Assembly (NCBI GenBank): GCA_947173485.1
Contig: CAMWFH010000001.1
Coordinates: 496,001-560,000 of the forward strand
Direction of reading: 5' to 3'
From: an uncultured Clostridia bacterium
GTDB lineage: Bacteria > Bacillota > Clostridia > Oscillospirales > Oscillospiraceae
Length of the DNA: 64,000 bases
Below, piece after piece: positions 50,106 through 59,023 of this stretch. The notes under the pieces were generated by a model that was not told the DNA's origin, searched no databases, and saw only the letters and a list, made by a program, of their open reading frames with translations. The position numbers were made by a program, and so were the translations under genes. How positions within the stretch are numbered: position 1 is the stretch's first letter; each line of letters starts with the position of its first letter.

Positions 50106-51821
50106 ATGAAAAAACGGCTGTGGGCCTTTCTGCTGGCCCTAAGCGTTGTATTGACCGCCTGCGGCGTAGAGGAGGAGCAGGAGCTGGGGGACTTCGTGGT
50201 CCGCGCCTCCATCGGGGCCCGGCCGGAGACCCTGGACCCCGCCCACGTCCGGGGCACGGCGGGGCAGACGGTGGTGTCCCACCTCTTTGAGAACCTCCTC
50301 CGCTGGGAGACCGGACCCAACGGCCAGTGTACCCTGGCCCCCGGTCAGGCGGAGAGCTATACCGCGGAGGAGAGCTACGACGGCTCGGTGACCTACACCT
50401 TCACCCTCCGCAGGGGGCTGGAGTGGTCCGATGGCCGGTCCATCACCGCCCAGGACTTCCTGTATACCTGGCGGCGGCTCTTCGATGCGGAGGCCCCCGC
50501 CGCCGGCCTCAGCAATCTGGCCATGCTGCGGGGCTATGAGGCCGCCATGGCCGGGGACCTGGAGGCCCTGGGGGTCGCCGCCCCGGACCGCTACACCTTC
50601 ACCGTGACCATCGAGAGCCCTTGCGCCTACTTCCTAGATCTGTTCTGCGCCGGGGTGATGACCATGCCCGTGCCGGAGCGGGCGGTCCGCCGGGGCCGGT
50701 GGGGGGAGGACGCGGACCATCTGGTGACCAACGGGCCCTACACCCTGGAGAGCGTGGACGGGGAGCGGGCCGTCCTGGTGCGGAGCGGCCACTACCACGA
50801 CCGGAAGAGCGTAGGCCCGGACCAGCTGGAGTTCCTCTGGGAGGGGAGCTACGAGGACTTTGCCTCTGGAGAGCTGGATCTGATCGATGCCATCCCGGCA
50901 GAGACGTTGTCCCTGCTGAACACCGATGGGATCTCCTGGCAGCTGGGACCGGTCCTGTCCACCTATACCCTGCTGCTGAACAACGCCGCCGAGCCCTTTG
51001 ACAACGAGTTCGTCCGCCGGGCCTTCGTCCAGGCCATAGACCTGGAGGCCCTGCTGGCCGTCCTGGACTCCCCCACGGAGACCGCCGCCACCGGTATCGT
51101 GCCCCGAGGGGTCACCGAGCGGGGAGCGCCGCCGGCGGAGGAGGAGCCCCCGGAGGATGACCTGCCCCCCCTCCCCGGCACAGAGCCGGAGGAACCGGAG
51201 GAACCCACCGTCTGGGACTTCCGGGCGGCGGGGGACGCCAACCGGACCGCCGCCGTCCTCTCGGCGGAGGAGCGCCGGAGCGAGGCGGCCCGATTGCTGG
51301 CCCAGGCCGGCTATCCCGGTGGCCGGGGGTTCCCGGCGGTGGAATACTACTATGTGAACACCGCCCAGAACCGGCTGGTGGCCCAGACCCTGCGGGACCA
51401 GTGGATGGCGGCCCTGGGCGTCAGCGTGACCATCCGGGCCGTGAGCGAGGAGGAACTGCGCCAGCAGCTGCTGGACGGGACCTACACCTGCGCCAGCTTC
51501 CCCATCTCCTCCGGGATCAACGATGCCAGCGCCTTCCTGTCCCGCTGGGGCACCGGCAAGGTGGGCAACCTGGTACGGAGCAACATCCTGGCCTACGACC
51601 TGCTGATCGAGATCGCCGGTGTCACCTTCGACACCGCCGCCCGGGAGGCCTACCTCCACGACGCAGAGGAGATCCTGCTGGACTCCTGCGGCGTGGCGCC
51701 CCTGTTCTTCTATGGCCGGGGCTACGCTGTGGCCAGCGGCCTCACCGGCCTCTGCCGCCAAGGCAGCGGGATCTTCCATCTACAGCACCTCCGCCGGCCG
51801 GAGACGGAGGGGACCGTTTAG
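50106..51821 (+). CDS. Oligopeptide-type ABC substrate-binding lipoprotein (SBP_bac_5)
   Basis: 571 residues. Lipobox LTAC (Cys near residue 20) follows a KKR and hydrophobic signal. Family marks: GARPETLDPAHVRGTAGQTVVSHLFENLLRW, YTFTLRRGLEWSDGRSITAQDFLYTWRRLFD and LSTYTLLLNNAAEPFDNEFVRRAFVQAID. A low-complexity acidic/Pro loop (AEEEPPEDDLPPLPGTEPEEPEEP, about residues 343-366) interrupts the domain. It binds peptides or other small solutes outside the membrane; no permease or ATPase genes are adjacent. GAAGGGAG precedes the ATG. The promoter overlaps a BirA-like site. Confidence 0.85.
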   Translation: MKKRLWAFLLALSVVLTACGVEEEQELGDFVVRASIGARPETLDPAHVRGTAGQTVVSHLFENLLRWETGPNGQCTLAPGQAESYTAEESYDGSVTYTFTLRRGLEWSDGRSITAQDFLYTWRRLFDAEAPAAGLSNLAMLRGYEAAMAGDLEALGVAAPDRYTFTVTIESPCAYFLDLFCAGVMTMPVPERAVRRGRWGEDADHLVTNGPYTLESVDGERAVLVRSGHYHDRKSVGPDQLEFLWEGSYEDFASGELDLIDAIPAETLSLLNTDGISWQLGPVLSTYTLLLNNAAEPFDNEFVRRAFVQAIDLEALLAVLDSPTETAATGIVPRGVTERGAPPAEEEPPEDDLPPLPGTEPEEPEEPTVWDFRAAGDANRTAAVLSAEERRSEAARLLAQAGYPGGRGFPAVEYYYVNTAQNRLVAQTLRDQWMAALGVSVTIRAVSEEELRQQLLDGTYTCASFPISSGINDASAFLSRWGTGKVGNLVRSNILAYDLLIEIAGVTFDTAAREAYLHDAEEILLDSCGVAPLFFYGRGYAVASGLTGLCRQGSGIFHLQHLRRPETEGTV

Positions 51822-51866
51822 CCTTTTATAAGCGTTTTATGAGCATTTCGCGGAAAGGAGCCTGCC

Positions 51867-52502
51867 ATGAAGAAACTGGTCGAGGAGTGTAAGCGGAGCT
51901 TCATCCTGCTCTCCGCCGGCAGCCTGCTGCTGGGCATCCTCTTTTTGACCATGCCCCGGTCCTCCGGGCTGATCATCTGCTATATCTGCGGCGGCGCGGC
52001 GCTTCTGGCGGGCGTCTGGAACGTGGTGGCCTACTTCCGCCGGGCGGCGGAGGACAGCCTGTTCCGCCGGGAGCTGGTGTGGGGCGTCATAAAGATCGGC
52101 GCCGGCACATATATCATCGCCAGGCCCCAGGCGCTGTTGGGGGTGCTGCCCCTGGTCATGGGGCTGGTGGTGCTGTACGACAGCCTGACCAAGCTCCAGA
52201 GCGCTCTGGACCTGCTGCGGCTGGGCTGGCAGTACTGGTGGAGCGTGCTGCTGGCCGGCGGGGCGGCGGCGGTCCTGGGGATCCTGATGATCGCCGACCC
52301 CTTCTCCACAGCGGACCTGCTGATCATGTTCTGCGGCGTGACCCTGGTGATCAACGCCCTGTCGGACCTGTGGACCCTGTTCCACGTCAGCCGCCAGGTG
52401 AAGCGGCGGGTCAAGACGGTGAAGCGGGAGATGGGCGGCATCGAGGTGGAGGACTACGTCATCCTCAGCGACGAGCCGATCGGCCCCCAGGACAAGGACT
52501 GA
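51867..52502 (+). CDS. DUF308 (HdeD-like) membrane protein
   Basis: 211 residues, six membrane segments in paired hydrophobic hairpins (SFILLSAGSLLLGILFL, GLIICYICGGAALLAGVW, and three more such pairs). A basic charged tail of about 45 residues follows (VKRRVKTVKREM ...). HdeD-type proteins are linked to acid or stress responses, but most members are uncharacterised. AAAGGAG precedes the ATG. It lies 45 bp after the lipoprotein gene. Confidence 0.75.
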   Translation: MKKLVEECKRSFILLSAGSLLLGILFLTMPRSSGLIICYICGGAALLAGVWNVVAYFRRAAEDSLFRRELVWGVIKIGAGTYIIARPQALLGVLPLVMGLVVLYDSLTKLQSALDLLRLGWQYWWSVLLAGGAAAVLGILMIADPFSTADLLIMFCGVTLVINALSDLWTLFHVSRQVKRRVKTVKREMGGIEVEDYVILSDEPIGPQDKD

Positions 52503-52541
52503 CGATAGGACGAATATGGGCATAGAAAGGCGGTCTGCACG

Positions 52542-54077
52542 TTGAAGATCGATCCACATCTCTGGGAAAAGATATCGGAATCCCTCTCCTCCGTCCTGCC
52601 TATCACGGCGATCGTGCTGCTGCTGAGCGTCACGGCAGCCCCCCTCTCCCCTGGCACCCTGGTCCTCTTCTTCTTTGGGGCCATGCTGCTGATCGTGGGG
52701 ACCGGCCTGTTCACCCTGGGGGTGGATATGTCCATGATGGCCATGGGCGAGGGCATCGGCGTGGAGATGAGCCTCTCCAAGGGCTTCCTCCCGGCGGCGA
52801 TCGTGGCTTTCGTGCTGGGCGCTCTGGCCACGGTGGCGGAGCCGGACCTCCAGGTGCTGGCCGGCCAGGTGCCGGCGATCCCCAACTTGACCTTGATCGT
52901 GACGGTGGCCCTGGGGGTGGGGCTGTTCCTGGCGGCGGCGGTGCTGCGCATCCTGCTCCATGTCTCCCTGCCCCGGCTGCTGCTCGTCTTTTACGCCCTG
53001 GCCTTCCTGCTGGCCGCCTTCGCCCCGGCGAACTTCATCCCCCTGTCCTTCGATGCCGGCGGCGTGACCACCGGGCCGATCACCGTGCCCTTCATCATGG
53101 CCATGGGCATCGGCATCACCTCCGTCCGCAGCGACAAGAACGCCAGCAGCGACAGCTTCGGCCTGATCTCCCTCAGCAGCATCGGCCCTGTGCTGGCGGT
53201 GCTGCTCCTGGGGATCTGTTTCCAGCCGGAGGGGGCGACCTATACCCCCTCGCCCCTGCTGGAGGTGGAGACCACCCGGCAGGCGGCCCTGGCCTTCACC
53301 GCCACCCTGCCCCACTACGGCAAGGAGGTGCTGACGGCCCTGGCCCCGGTCTGCGCCGTGTTCGCCCTCTTCCAGTGCAAGACCCGGCGGTTCAAGGGGA
53401 CGGAGCTCCTGCGGATCTTCAGCGGCCTCGTCTATACCCTGGTGGGGCTGGTCATCTTCCTCACCGGCGTCAACGTGGGCTTCATGCCCGCGGGGCAGTA
53501 CTTAGGCGCTACCATTGCCGCCTCCGGCCACCCCTGGCTGCTGGTGCCCATCGGGATGCTGATGGGCTACTTCATCGTGGCCGCCGAGCCGGCGGTCCAT
53601 GTGCTCAACAAGCAGGTGGAGGAGGTGTCCCACGGTTCCATCACCCAGGCCACCATGCGCCGGTGCCTTTCTGCCGGCGTGGCGCTGTCGGTGGGGATCG
53701 CCATGCTCCGGGTGCTGACGGGCATCTCCATCCTCTGGTTCCTGATCCCCGGCTACGCCATCTCCCTGGGGATGACCTTTTTCGTGCCGGACCTGTTCAC
53801 CGGCGTGGCCTTCGACTCCGGCGGCGTGGCCTCCGGGCCCATGACCGCCACCTTCCTGCTGCCCTTCGCCATGGGGGCCTGCGAGGCCATCGGCGGCGAC
53901 CTGATGACCGATGCCTTCGGCCTGGTGGCCATGGTGGCCATGACGCCCCTGCTGACCATCCAGCTCCTGGGCCTGGTGTCCCGCCTCCGCCGGGAGATCA
54001 GCAGCCGGGTCCTGGTGTCCCAGCTGGAGCGGGTGGAGGACTGCGTCCTCTACTTCGATGAGGAGGATGCGGCATGA
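52542..54077 (+). CDS. DUF1538 membrane protein (two repeats)
   Basis: 511 residues, at least twelve hydrophobic segments. Two homologous halves are visible: FDAGGVTTGPITVPFIMAMGIG in the first and FDSGGVASGPMTATFLLPFAMG in the second. These Gly/Thr/Ser loops could line a transport path. The start is TTG (AAAGGCGG upstream); no ATG gives a better N-terminus. DUF1538 proteins are typically encoded with PII-like proteins, as here. Substrate unknown. It overlaps the next gene by 4 bp. Confidence 0.8.
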   Translation: MKIDPHLWEKISESLSSVLPITAIVLLLSVTAAPLSPGTLVLFFFGAMLLIVGTGLFTLGVDMSMMAMGEGIGVEMSLSKGFLPAAIVAFVLGALATVAEPDLQVLAGQVPAIPNLTLIVTVALGVGLFLAAAVLRILLHVSLPRLLLVFYALAFLLAAFAPANFIPLSFDAGGVTTGPITVPFIMAMGIGITSVRSDKNASSDSFGLISLSSIGPVLAVLLLGICFQPEGATYTPSPLLEVETTRQAALAFTATLPHYGKEVLTALAPVCAVFALFQCKTRRFKGTELLRIFSGLVYTLVGLVIFLTGVNVGFMPAGQYLGATIAASGHPWLLVPIGMLMGYFIVAAEPAVHVLNKQVEEVSHGSITQATMRRCLSAGVALSVGIAMLRVLTGISILWFLIPGYAISLGMTFFVPDLFTGVAFDSGGVASGPMTATFLLPFAMGACEAIGGDLMTDAFGLVAMVAMTPLLTIQLLGLVSRLRREISSRVLVSQLERVEDCVLYFDEEDAA

Positions 54078-54730
54078 ACCAGCCTATGCGGATGATCGTG
54101 ACGATCGTAGAGCGGGGCGCGGGCAACCGGGTCACCGCGGCCTACAGCAAGCACGCCGTCCTGGCCCACTTCCGCTGTGAGGGCCGGGGGACGGCCACCT
54201 CTGAGATCTTAGATATCCTGGGCCTGGGCAGCACGGAGAAGGACATCGTGCTGAGCCTGACCACACGGGACGCGGCCCGGGCCCTGATGCGGGCCCTGGA
54301 CGACGACCTGGGCCCCGCCCTGCGGACTAAGGGCATCGCCTTCTCCCTGCGTCTGACGGGGCTGAACAGTCTGGTGGCGGCGTCTATCCAGCTGAACACG
54401 AAATTGGAGAAGAACGGAGAGAGCGCCATGAAGCAGTCCAACAGCAGCCTGATCCTGATATCCGTGAACCAGGGCTTCACCGGCCCGGTGATGGAGACGG
54501 CCAAGAAGGCCGGCGCCCGAGGCGGCACCATCCTCCGGGCCCGTCTGGCGGGGGCGGAGGAGCTGACCGCCACCATGCAGATGCGCCCGGAGCAGGAGAT
54601 CATCGCCATCGTGGCCCCCACGGAGCGCCGGGCGGCGATCATGGAGGCGGTGAACGCCGCCCACGGCCCCCGGAGCGAGGCAGGGGGCGTGGTATTGAGC
54701 ATGGGCGTAGAGCAGCTGACCAAGATATGA
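54074..54730 (+). CDS. Tandem PII-like protein paired with DUF1538
   Basis: 218 residues. Two ferredoxin-like (PII/GlnB-type) halves: residues 5-100 (MRMIVTIVERGAGNRVTAAYSKHAVLAHF, then LGLGSTEKDIVLSLTT) and residues 118-215 (SLILISVNQGFTGPVMETAKKAGARGGTILRARL, QMRPEQEIIAIVAP). The second has the GG-T-LRAR core of PII proteins. PII-type regulators bind nucleotides or small effectors and gate a membrane partner. The overlap of 4 bp with the DUF1538 gene makes that the likely partner. Confidence 0.72.
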   Translation: MNQPMRMIVTIVERGAGNRVTAAYSKHAVLAHFRCEGRGTATSEILDILGLGSTEKDIVLSLTTRDAARALMRALDDDLGPALRTKGIAFSLRLTGLNSLVAASIQLNTKLEKNGESAMKQSNSSLILISVNQGFTGPVMETAKKAGARGGTILRARLAGAEELTATMQMRPEQEIIAIVAPTERRAAIMEAVNAAHGPRSEAGGVVLSMGVEQLTKI

Positions 54731-54732
54731 TA

Positions 54733-54781
54733 GAAAAGAGCGCGTCCCGGAGATCGTTTTCTCCGGGACGCGTTTTCTCTC
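54733..54781 (+). terminator. Terminator after the PII-like gene
   Basis: AGCGCGTCCCGGAGA / TCTCCGGGACGCGT stem with a TCGTTT loop, then TTTCTCTC. Confidence 0.82.
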
Positions 54782-54811
54782 TATCCTATGATACGCTGCC
54801 TCTCGGCAGTC

Positions 54812-56218
54812 CTACTTGCAGATCTCCGCGATCGCCAGGGCGAAGATCTTGCACCCGGCCAGCAGGTCGTCCAGGGGGATGAACTCGTTGGCCCCGTGGA
54901 TATTGGTCTGGATGCCGGGCATGACGGGGCCGAAAGCCACGCCGCCCTCGATATCGTGGACATAGGTGCCGCCGCCCATGGACAGGCACTTCCCCTTCTG
55001 CCCGGTGACAGCCTCATAGGCCGCCAGCAGGGTCTGGACGAAGGGGGACTCCGCCGGGACGTAGTGAACGGGCGTCATCTGGATATCGACGGTCAGGCCC
55101 AGAGGCTCCAGGGCCTGGAGCGCCACATCCGCGCAGTTCTTCCAGGTGGCGCAGCCGGGGACCCGGCTGTCCCAGGCCCCGGTGAACGCACCGTCCTCCA
55201 ACCGGATCTGATCGAAGGACAGGGTCAGGGGGCCGAACACCTCGTCCGCCTGGGCCACGCCCAGAGCCTTGCCCAGGCAGTCCCCGTGGGGGAACAGGCG
55301 GCAGAGCCCTTGGAGCAGCCGGGTGGAGGGGATATCCGCCAGGGGCAGGGCCGACAGGATGCCCAGCAGGGCCGTCAGGGCGTTGCGCCCCTCCTCCGGG
55401 GTGGAGGCGTGGGCGGAAATGCCCTTGACCGTCAGGGCGCAGCCGCCCTCGATGGCGTCCGCCAGCAGCTCCACGCCCCAGTCCGCCGCCATGGAGGCGC
55501 AGGCCGCCTGGACCGCCGCCGGGTCCAGGCCCAGGACGGTAGCCGTGGCCAGGGCGGGAACGATGTTCAGCGCCGTGCCGGACTGGAGGGCCGTCACCCG
55601 GGGCAGAGCGGTCTCCGGGGCCAGATCGGCGGTGAGCTTGGGCCGGAAGAAGCCCTTCTCCGCGTTGTAGAGGGGGAACTCCGCGTCGGGGGAGAAGCTG
55701 TGGGGGGCGGAGACCTCCCGTTGGAAGTAGTAATGCAGATCCGAAGAGCCGCACTCCTCATCGGTGCCCAGGATCAGCCGGACGTTGCCGGTGAGGGGGA
55801 GGCCCAGGTCCCGGACGGCCCGCATGGCGTAGAGGGCCGCAACGGCGGGGCCCTTGTCGTCAGAGGTGCCCCGGCCATAGAGCCGGCCCTCCTGGAGCGT
55901 CAGCGTATAGGGGTCGGTGTCCCAGCCGGTGCCCTCGTCCACCACATCCAGGTGGGCCAGGATGTCCAGCCGGGGCGGGGCGGCGCCCATATCGGCGGTG
56001 CCGGCGTAGTAGTCGTAGTTCTTGGTGGCAAAGCCGTACTTTTCACACAGGGCCAGCCCCGCGTCCAAAGCCTGGGCGCAGGCGGCACCGAAGGGGGCGC
56101 CCTCCGCCGCCTCGCCCCGCTTGCTGGGGATGGCGATCAGCGCCCTGAGGTCCGCCAGCATCTCCTCCTGGTGGGCCGCTACCCAGCTGTCCAGCCGCTG
56201 TAAAAGTTCCTTATCCAT
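54812..56218 (-). CDS. pepV: M20-family dipeptidase, PepV-like
   Basis: 468 residues. Zinc ligands of the M20 clan: His in ILAHLDVVDEG, Asp in GRGTSDDKGP, the catalytic/metal Glu pair in GTDEECGSSD, Asp in SPDAEFPLYNAEKG, and the final His. GKCLSMGGGTYVHDIEGGVAFG near the end is typical of PepV. It cleaves dipeptides in the cytoplasm. The start at 56218 has GGAAGGAGG; the further 51 codons open upstream are not needed for the family. Opposite strand to the PII-like gene. Confidence 0.92.
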   Translation of the reverse strand: MDKELLQRLDSWVAAHQEEMLADLRALIAIPSKRGEAAEGAPFGAACAQALDAGLALCEKYGFATKNYDYYAGTADMGAAPPRLDILAHLDVVDEGTGWDTDPYTLTLQEGRLYGRGTSDDKGPAVAALYAMRAVRDLGLPLTGNVRLILGTDEECGSSDLHYYFQREVSAPHSFSPDAEFPLYNAEKGFFRPKLTADLAPETALPRVTALQSGTALNIVPALATATVLGLDPAAVQAACASMAADWGVELLADAIEGGCALTVKGISAHASTPEEGRNALTALLGILSALPLADIPSTRLLQGLCRLFPHGDCLGKALGVAQADEVFGPLTLSFDQIRLEDGAFTGAWDSRVPGCATWKNCADVALQALEPLGLTVDIQMTPVHYVPAESPFVQTLLAAYEAVTGQKGKCLSMGGGTYVHDIEGGVAFGPVMPGIQTNIHGANEFIPLDDLLAGCKIFALAIAEICK

Positions 56219-56423
56219 CCGTCCTCCTTCCCACGGGACGTGCCCGTGCTGTCCATCATCGACCGGGCGCGCCGGTCTGTCGAGTCGATGTGAGTATAGC
56301 ATACAGGCGAAGGAATTGCAAGGAACAGCCATATGGACAAGATGTGGCAGAAGAGACTGGTTTTTATGCAAAACGCTCTCCTAATGTTATATTTTTTAGA
56401 GAGAAACTGATTTTATTGTGATT

Positions 56424-58544
56424 TTATAAATCACGCAATTCCTTTTCAATTTCTTCCAGCCTTGCTTCGATTTTCCTCCGCCGTCTAGCGACAAACAATC
56501 CTCCAAGATTGTTAAGCTTCGACTGGAGAAAAGATTTCTCCTGCTCCAAGGGAGCTCGCAGCTGTTGCTTTCTTGTATGGGCCCAGGATTCGATTGAATC
56601 AAAGAGTTTCCATCCCGATACATTACGTTGTCCACCGCCATCAAATCCTACAGTTACTACCGTGCCATCAGCTTTTAGTCCCACAGTTTCGCCGTTTCCA
56701 GCGGCAATCGCCACAATATTTTTCCAGTTCGATACATTACACTGTCCAGAGTCATTGCTACCTGTGGCGACTACCGTGCCATCAGACCTTAGACCAACTG
56801 TGTAGCCACAAGCGGCGCTCACTGCCACGATTTGCTTCCAGCCTGATACGTTGCATTCACCGCATTCATTTTCACCTACAGCAACCACAGTACCATCAGA
56901 TTTCAAACCTAGAATGTGATGCCACCCGGCAGCTATTGCTACGATGTCTGTCCAACTGGACACATCGTACTTTCGACTAGGTTCATCATGACAGTCAAAG
57001 TAGAGTCTATATGCAATCACTACTGTTCCGTTAGATTTTTGCCCTAAATAGTTCCTATATACAATCGCTACTGTTCCATCAGATTTTAGCCCTACAATGT
57101 AATCTTCCCCAGCAGCTACCATCACGATATTCTTCCAGCGATATACATCAGTATACAGCTCATCCCACGTGGAGAGAAACCCCTTTGCCACCACAGTACC
57201 ATCAGTTCTTAATCCTACGAGGTTGTAATCACCGGCACTCACAGCTATGATATTACGCCAACTCCAATCAGGAAAATCGTTTTGTATTTTAAAGTAACGC
57301 AAAGCACCTGATGTATGCTCTATTTTTATCACTTTTCCATCTGCTTTTAACCCCACTGCAAAGTCAGCACCAGTGGTTACAGCCACGATATCTTTCAACT
57401 CAGGTATATGATGGGGACTTGTAATAACTACAGTACCATCTGACTTCACTCCCAAGGTATACCCAGTCCCCACAGCTATCATGCCTTGTTCCCGTAACGG
57501 TTTCCAATAAGGGGCTACCCGTGCCTTCCATGCTTCCGTTTCTTTCCGTTGGCGTTCCTCCGCTTCTCTCCGCCGACGTTCTTCTTCCTGCCGCCGGCGT
57601 TCCTCCGCTTCTCTTCGTTGACGCTCTTCTTCCTGCCGCCGGCGTTCCTCTGCTTCTCTCCGTTGACGCTCTTCTTCCTGCCGCCGGCGTTCCTCCGCTT
57701 CTCTCCGTTGACGTTCTTCTTCTTGCCGCCGGCGTTCCTCTGCTTCTCTCCGTTGGCGCTCTTCTTCTTGCCGCCGGCGTTCTTCTGCTTCTCTTCGCTG
57801 CCGCTCTTCCTGCCGCCGCCGTTCCTCCGCTTCTCTCTGCTGGCGGTCTTTCTCTTCCTTTGCCCGCCACCTTTGCTGCAACAGCTCTTTAGTCTCCTGC
57901 AAGGCTTGTAACCGAGTTCCAGAAGAAAATCGTATCGCAAAAGAGAAGTCCTTAAAGTCATTCAGCTGAATCGTTTTCTCTCTCAGGTCCTCCAGGGAGA
58001 TCGATCGTGTTGCCGCCAGCACTTTCCCTAAATAAGCATCGCCACACTCTGCATCCAGATTCAGCACCCGCTCAAAAAAACTGTCTGCCTTGTCCCATTC
58101 ACTGATCTCCAGGCTCATGAAACCGCGCCTCAGCAGAGCGTCTGCATTGGATGTGGCTCGTGATAGGGCTTCGGCCTGCATTATCAATTCCTGCAACTTT
58201 GTTCGGTCCCATAGCAGAACACCGGTGGCTTTCGCAGCTTCCTTCGCCCCTGATGTAAAATAGCGGTTCGTCACTACAACGCCAACATGGCAATGATAGA
58301 TCATCTTGCCTGCGTTGACCTCCTGCACCGGCGTATTCCCCAAATCAGATGAGTAACACTTGCACTGTACAGCATACCGGATGCCCTCCTTTTCAGCAAG
58401 GACATCTACGCCCTGATCACCAGAACCGCGTGTAACTTCCACTTTCCGATAACCCAGCTTGTACAACATATCAGCTATGAAGCGCTCAAACTCGTGTCCT
58501 TCCATCTGGTCAACGCGAGCCATATCGTATTGGCTGGTCATCAT
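56424..58544 (-). CDS. Mrr-like nuclease / TPR / charged coiled coil / seven-bladed RCC1 propeller protein
   Basis: 706 residues. Residues 12-115 are an Mrr-type PD-(D/E)xK nuclease: EGHEFERFIADMLYKLG, VTRGSGDQGVDVLAEKEG and AVQCKCYSS, with the D and QxK metal/catalytic residues in place. Residues 130-185 resemble a TPR. Residues about 235-335 are six 14/15-residue repeats (REAEERRRQEEERQR) plus a partial one, an uninterrupted charged helix. About 345-640 hold seven RCC1-type blades (WxxIVAVAAG ... GLKSDGTVVAVG). A coiled coil ends it. No signal peptide. The GTG upstream lies in the ribosome binding site, so ATG 58544 is used. AT-rich compared with its flanks, which suggests transfer. Confidence 0.82.
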   Translation of the reverse strand: MMTSQYDMARVDQMEGHEFERFIADMLYKLGYRKVEVTRGSGDQGVDVLAEKEGIRYAVQCKCYSSDLGNTPVQEVNAGKMIYHCHVGVVVTNRYFTSGAKEAAKATGVLLWDRTKLQELIMQAEALSRATSNADALLRRGFMSLEISEWDKADSFFERVLNLDAECGDAYLGKVLAATRSISLEDLREKTIQLNDFKDFSFAIRFSSGTRLQALQETKELLQQRWRAKEEKDRQQREAEERRRQEERQRREAEERRRQEEERQRREAEERRRQEEERQRREAEERRRQEEERQRREAEERRRQEEERQRREAEERRRQEEERRRREAEERQRKETEAWKARVAPYWKPLREQGMIAVGTGYTLGVKSDGTVVITSPHHIPELKDIVAVTTGADFAVGLKADGKVIKIEHTSGALRYFKIQNDFPDWSWRNIIAVSAGDYNLVGLRTDGTVVAKGFLSTWDELYTDVYRWKNIVMVAAGEDYIVGLKSDGTVAIVYRNYLGQKSNGTVVIAYRLYFDCHDEPSRKYDVSSWTDIVAIAAGWHHILGLKSDGTVVAVGENECGECNVSGWKQIVAVSAACGYTVGLRSDGTVVATGSNDSGQCNVSNWKNIVAIAAGNGETVGLKADGTVVTVGFDGGGQRNVSGWKLFDSIESWAHTRKQQLRAPLEQEKSFLQSKLNNLGGLFVARRRRKIEARLEEIEKELRDL
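57540..57842 (-). repeat. In-frame 45-bp tandem repeat in the nuclease-propeller gene
   Basis: Six copies of about 45 bp (15 codons; one copy has 42 bp) encode the REAEERRRQEEERQR helix. The copies differ at synonymous sites (for example CGTTGACGCTC and CGCCGACGTTC), so they are not a recent expansion. Repeat number may vary between strains. Confidence 0.85.
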
Positions 58545-58592
58545 ATCCGGCACCCCCCATATGATCTTTGCATCGTTTTCCTAGTATCAGTC

Positions 58593-58621
58593 ATTTTACA
58601 ATGGGACCAGTCAAAGTGCAA
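58593..58621 (-). promoter_or_regulatory. Sigma-A promoter of the nuclease-propeller gene
   Basis: TTGCAC and TAAAAT on the minus strand with a 17-bp spacer, about 48 nt before the start codon. The gene is its own unit. Confidence 0.65.
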
Positions 58622-58644
58622 GGCATAAACCTAAAAAGCCAATG

Positions 58645-58682
58645 CAAAAAAACAAGGCCGCGCCATCATCAGCGCGACCTTG
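58645..58682 (-). terminator. Terminator of rplU-prp-rpmA
   Basis: On the minus strand AAGGTCGCGC / GCGCGGCCTT with a TGATGATG loop, then GTTTTTTTG. Confidence 0.9.
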
Positions 58683-58705
58683 CTCTTTCAGTGCTATATG
58701 AGATC

Positions 58706-58987
58706 TTACTCTCCCTCGTAGACGGAGACCTGCTTGCGGTCCCGGCCCATGCGCTCAAAGCGGACAGTGCCGCTGACCTTGGCGAACAGGGTATCGTCGC
58801 TGCCCTTGCCAACGTTGACGCCGGGATGGATATGGGTGCCGCGCTGGCGGACCAGGATGCAGCCAGCCAGGACCCGCTGCCCGTCGGCCCGCTTGGGGCC
58901 AAGGCGCTTGGAGTTGCTGTCGCGGCCGTTCTTGGTGGAGCCGACGCCCTTTTTATGGGCAAAAAACTGTAGACCGATACGGAGCAT
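58706..58987 (-). CDS. rpmA: 50S ribosomal protein L27 with a cleavable N-terminal extension
   Basis: 93 residues from the start at 58987 (AAAGGA about 10-12 nt upstream). The N-terminus [14 protein letters not shown] contains the Firmicutes extension that Prp removes after the FF pair, exposing AHKKG at the peptidyl-transferase centre. The rest ([30 protein letters not shown]) is conventional L27. The alternative start four codons upstream would lie in the ribosome binding site. Confidence 0.95.
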   Translation of the reverse strand: MLRIGLQFFAHKKGVGSTKNGRDSNSKRLGPKRADGQRVLAGCILVRQRGTHIHPGVNVGKGSDDTLFAKVSGTVRFERMGRDRKQVSVYEGE

Positions 58988-59023
58988 AGTGTTTGCCATC
59001 CTTTCTGTAGAATAAAGAAGAGG

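Noticed and set aside
56219..56371. A 51-residue N-terminal extension of the dipeptidase
   Set aside because: It has no ribosome binding site of its own and does not look like the family; GGAAGGAGG precedes the ATG at 56218.
57540..57842. Possible CRISPR array
   Set aside because: The 45-bp units are contiguous, in frame and without spacers; they encode a coiled coil.
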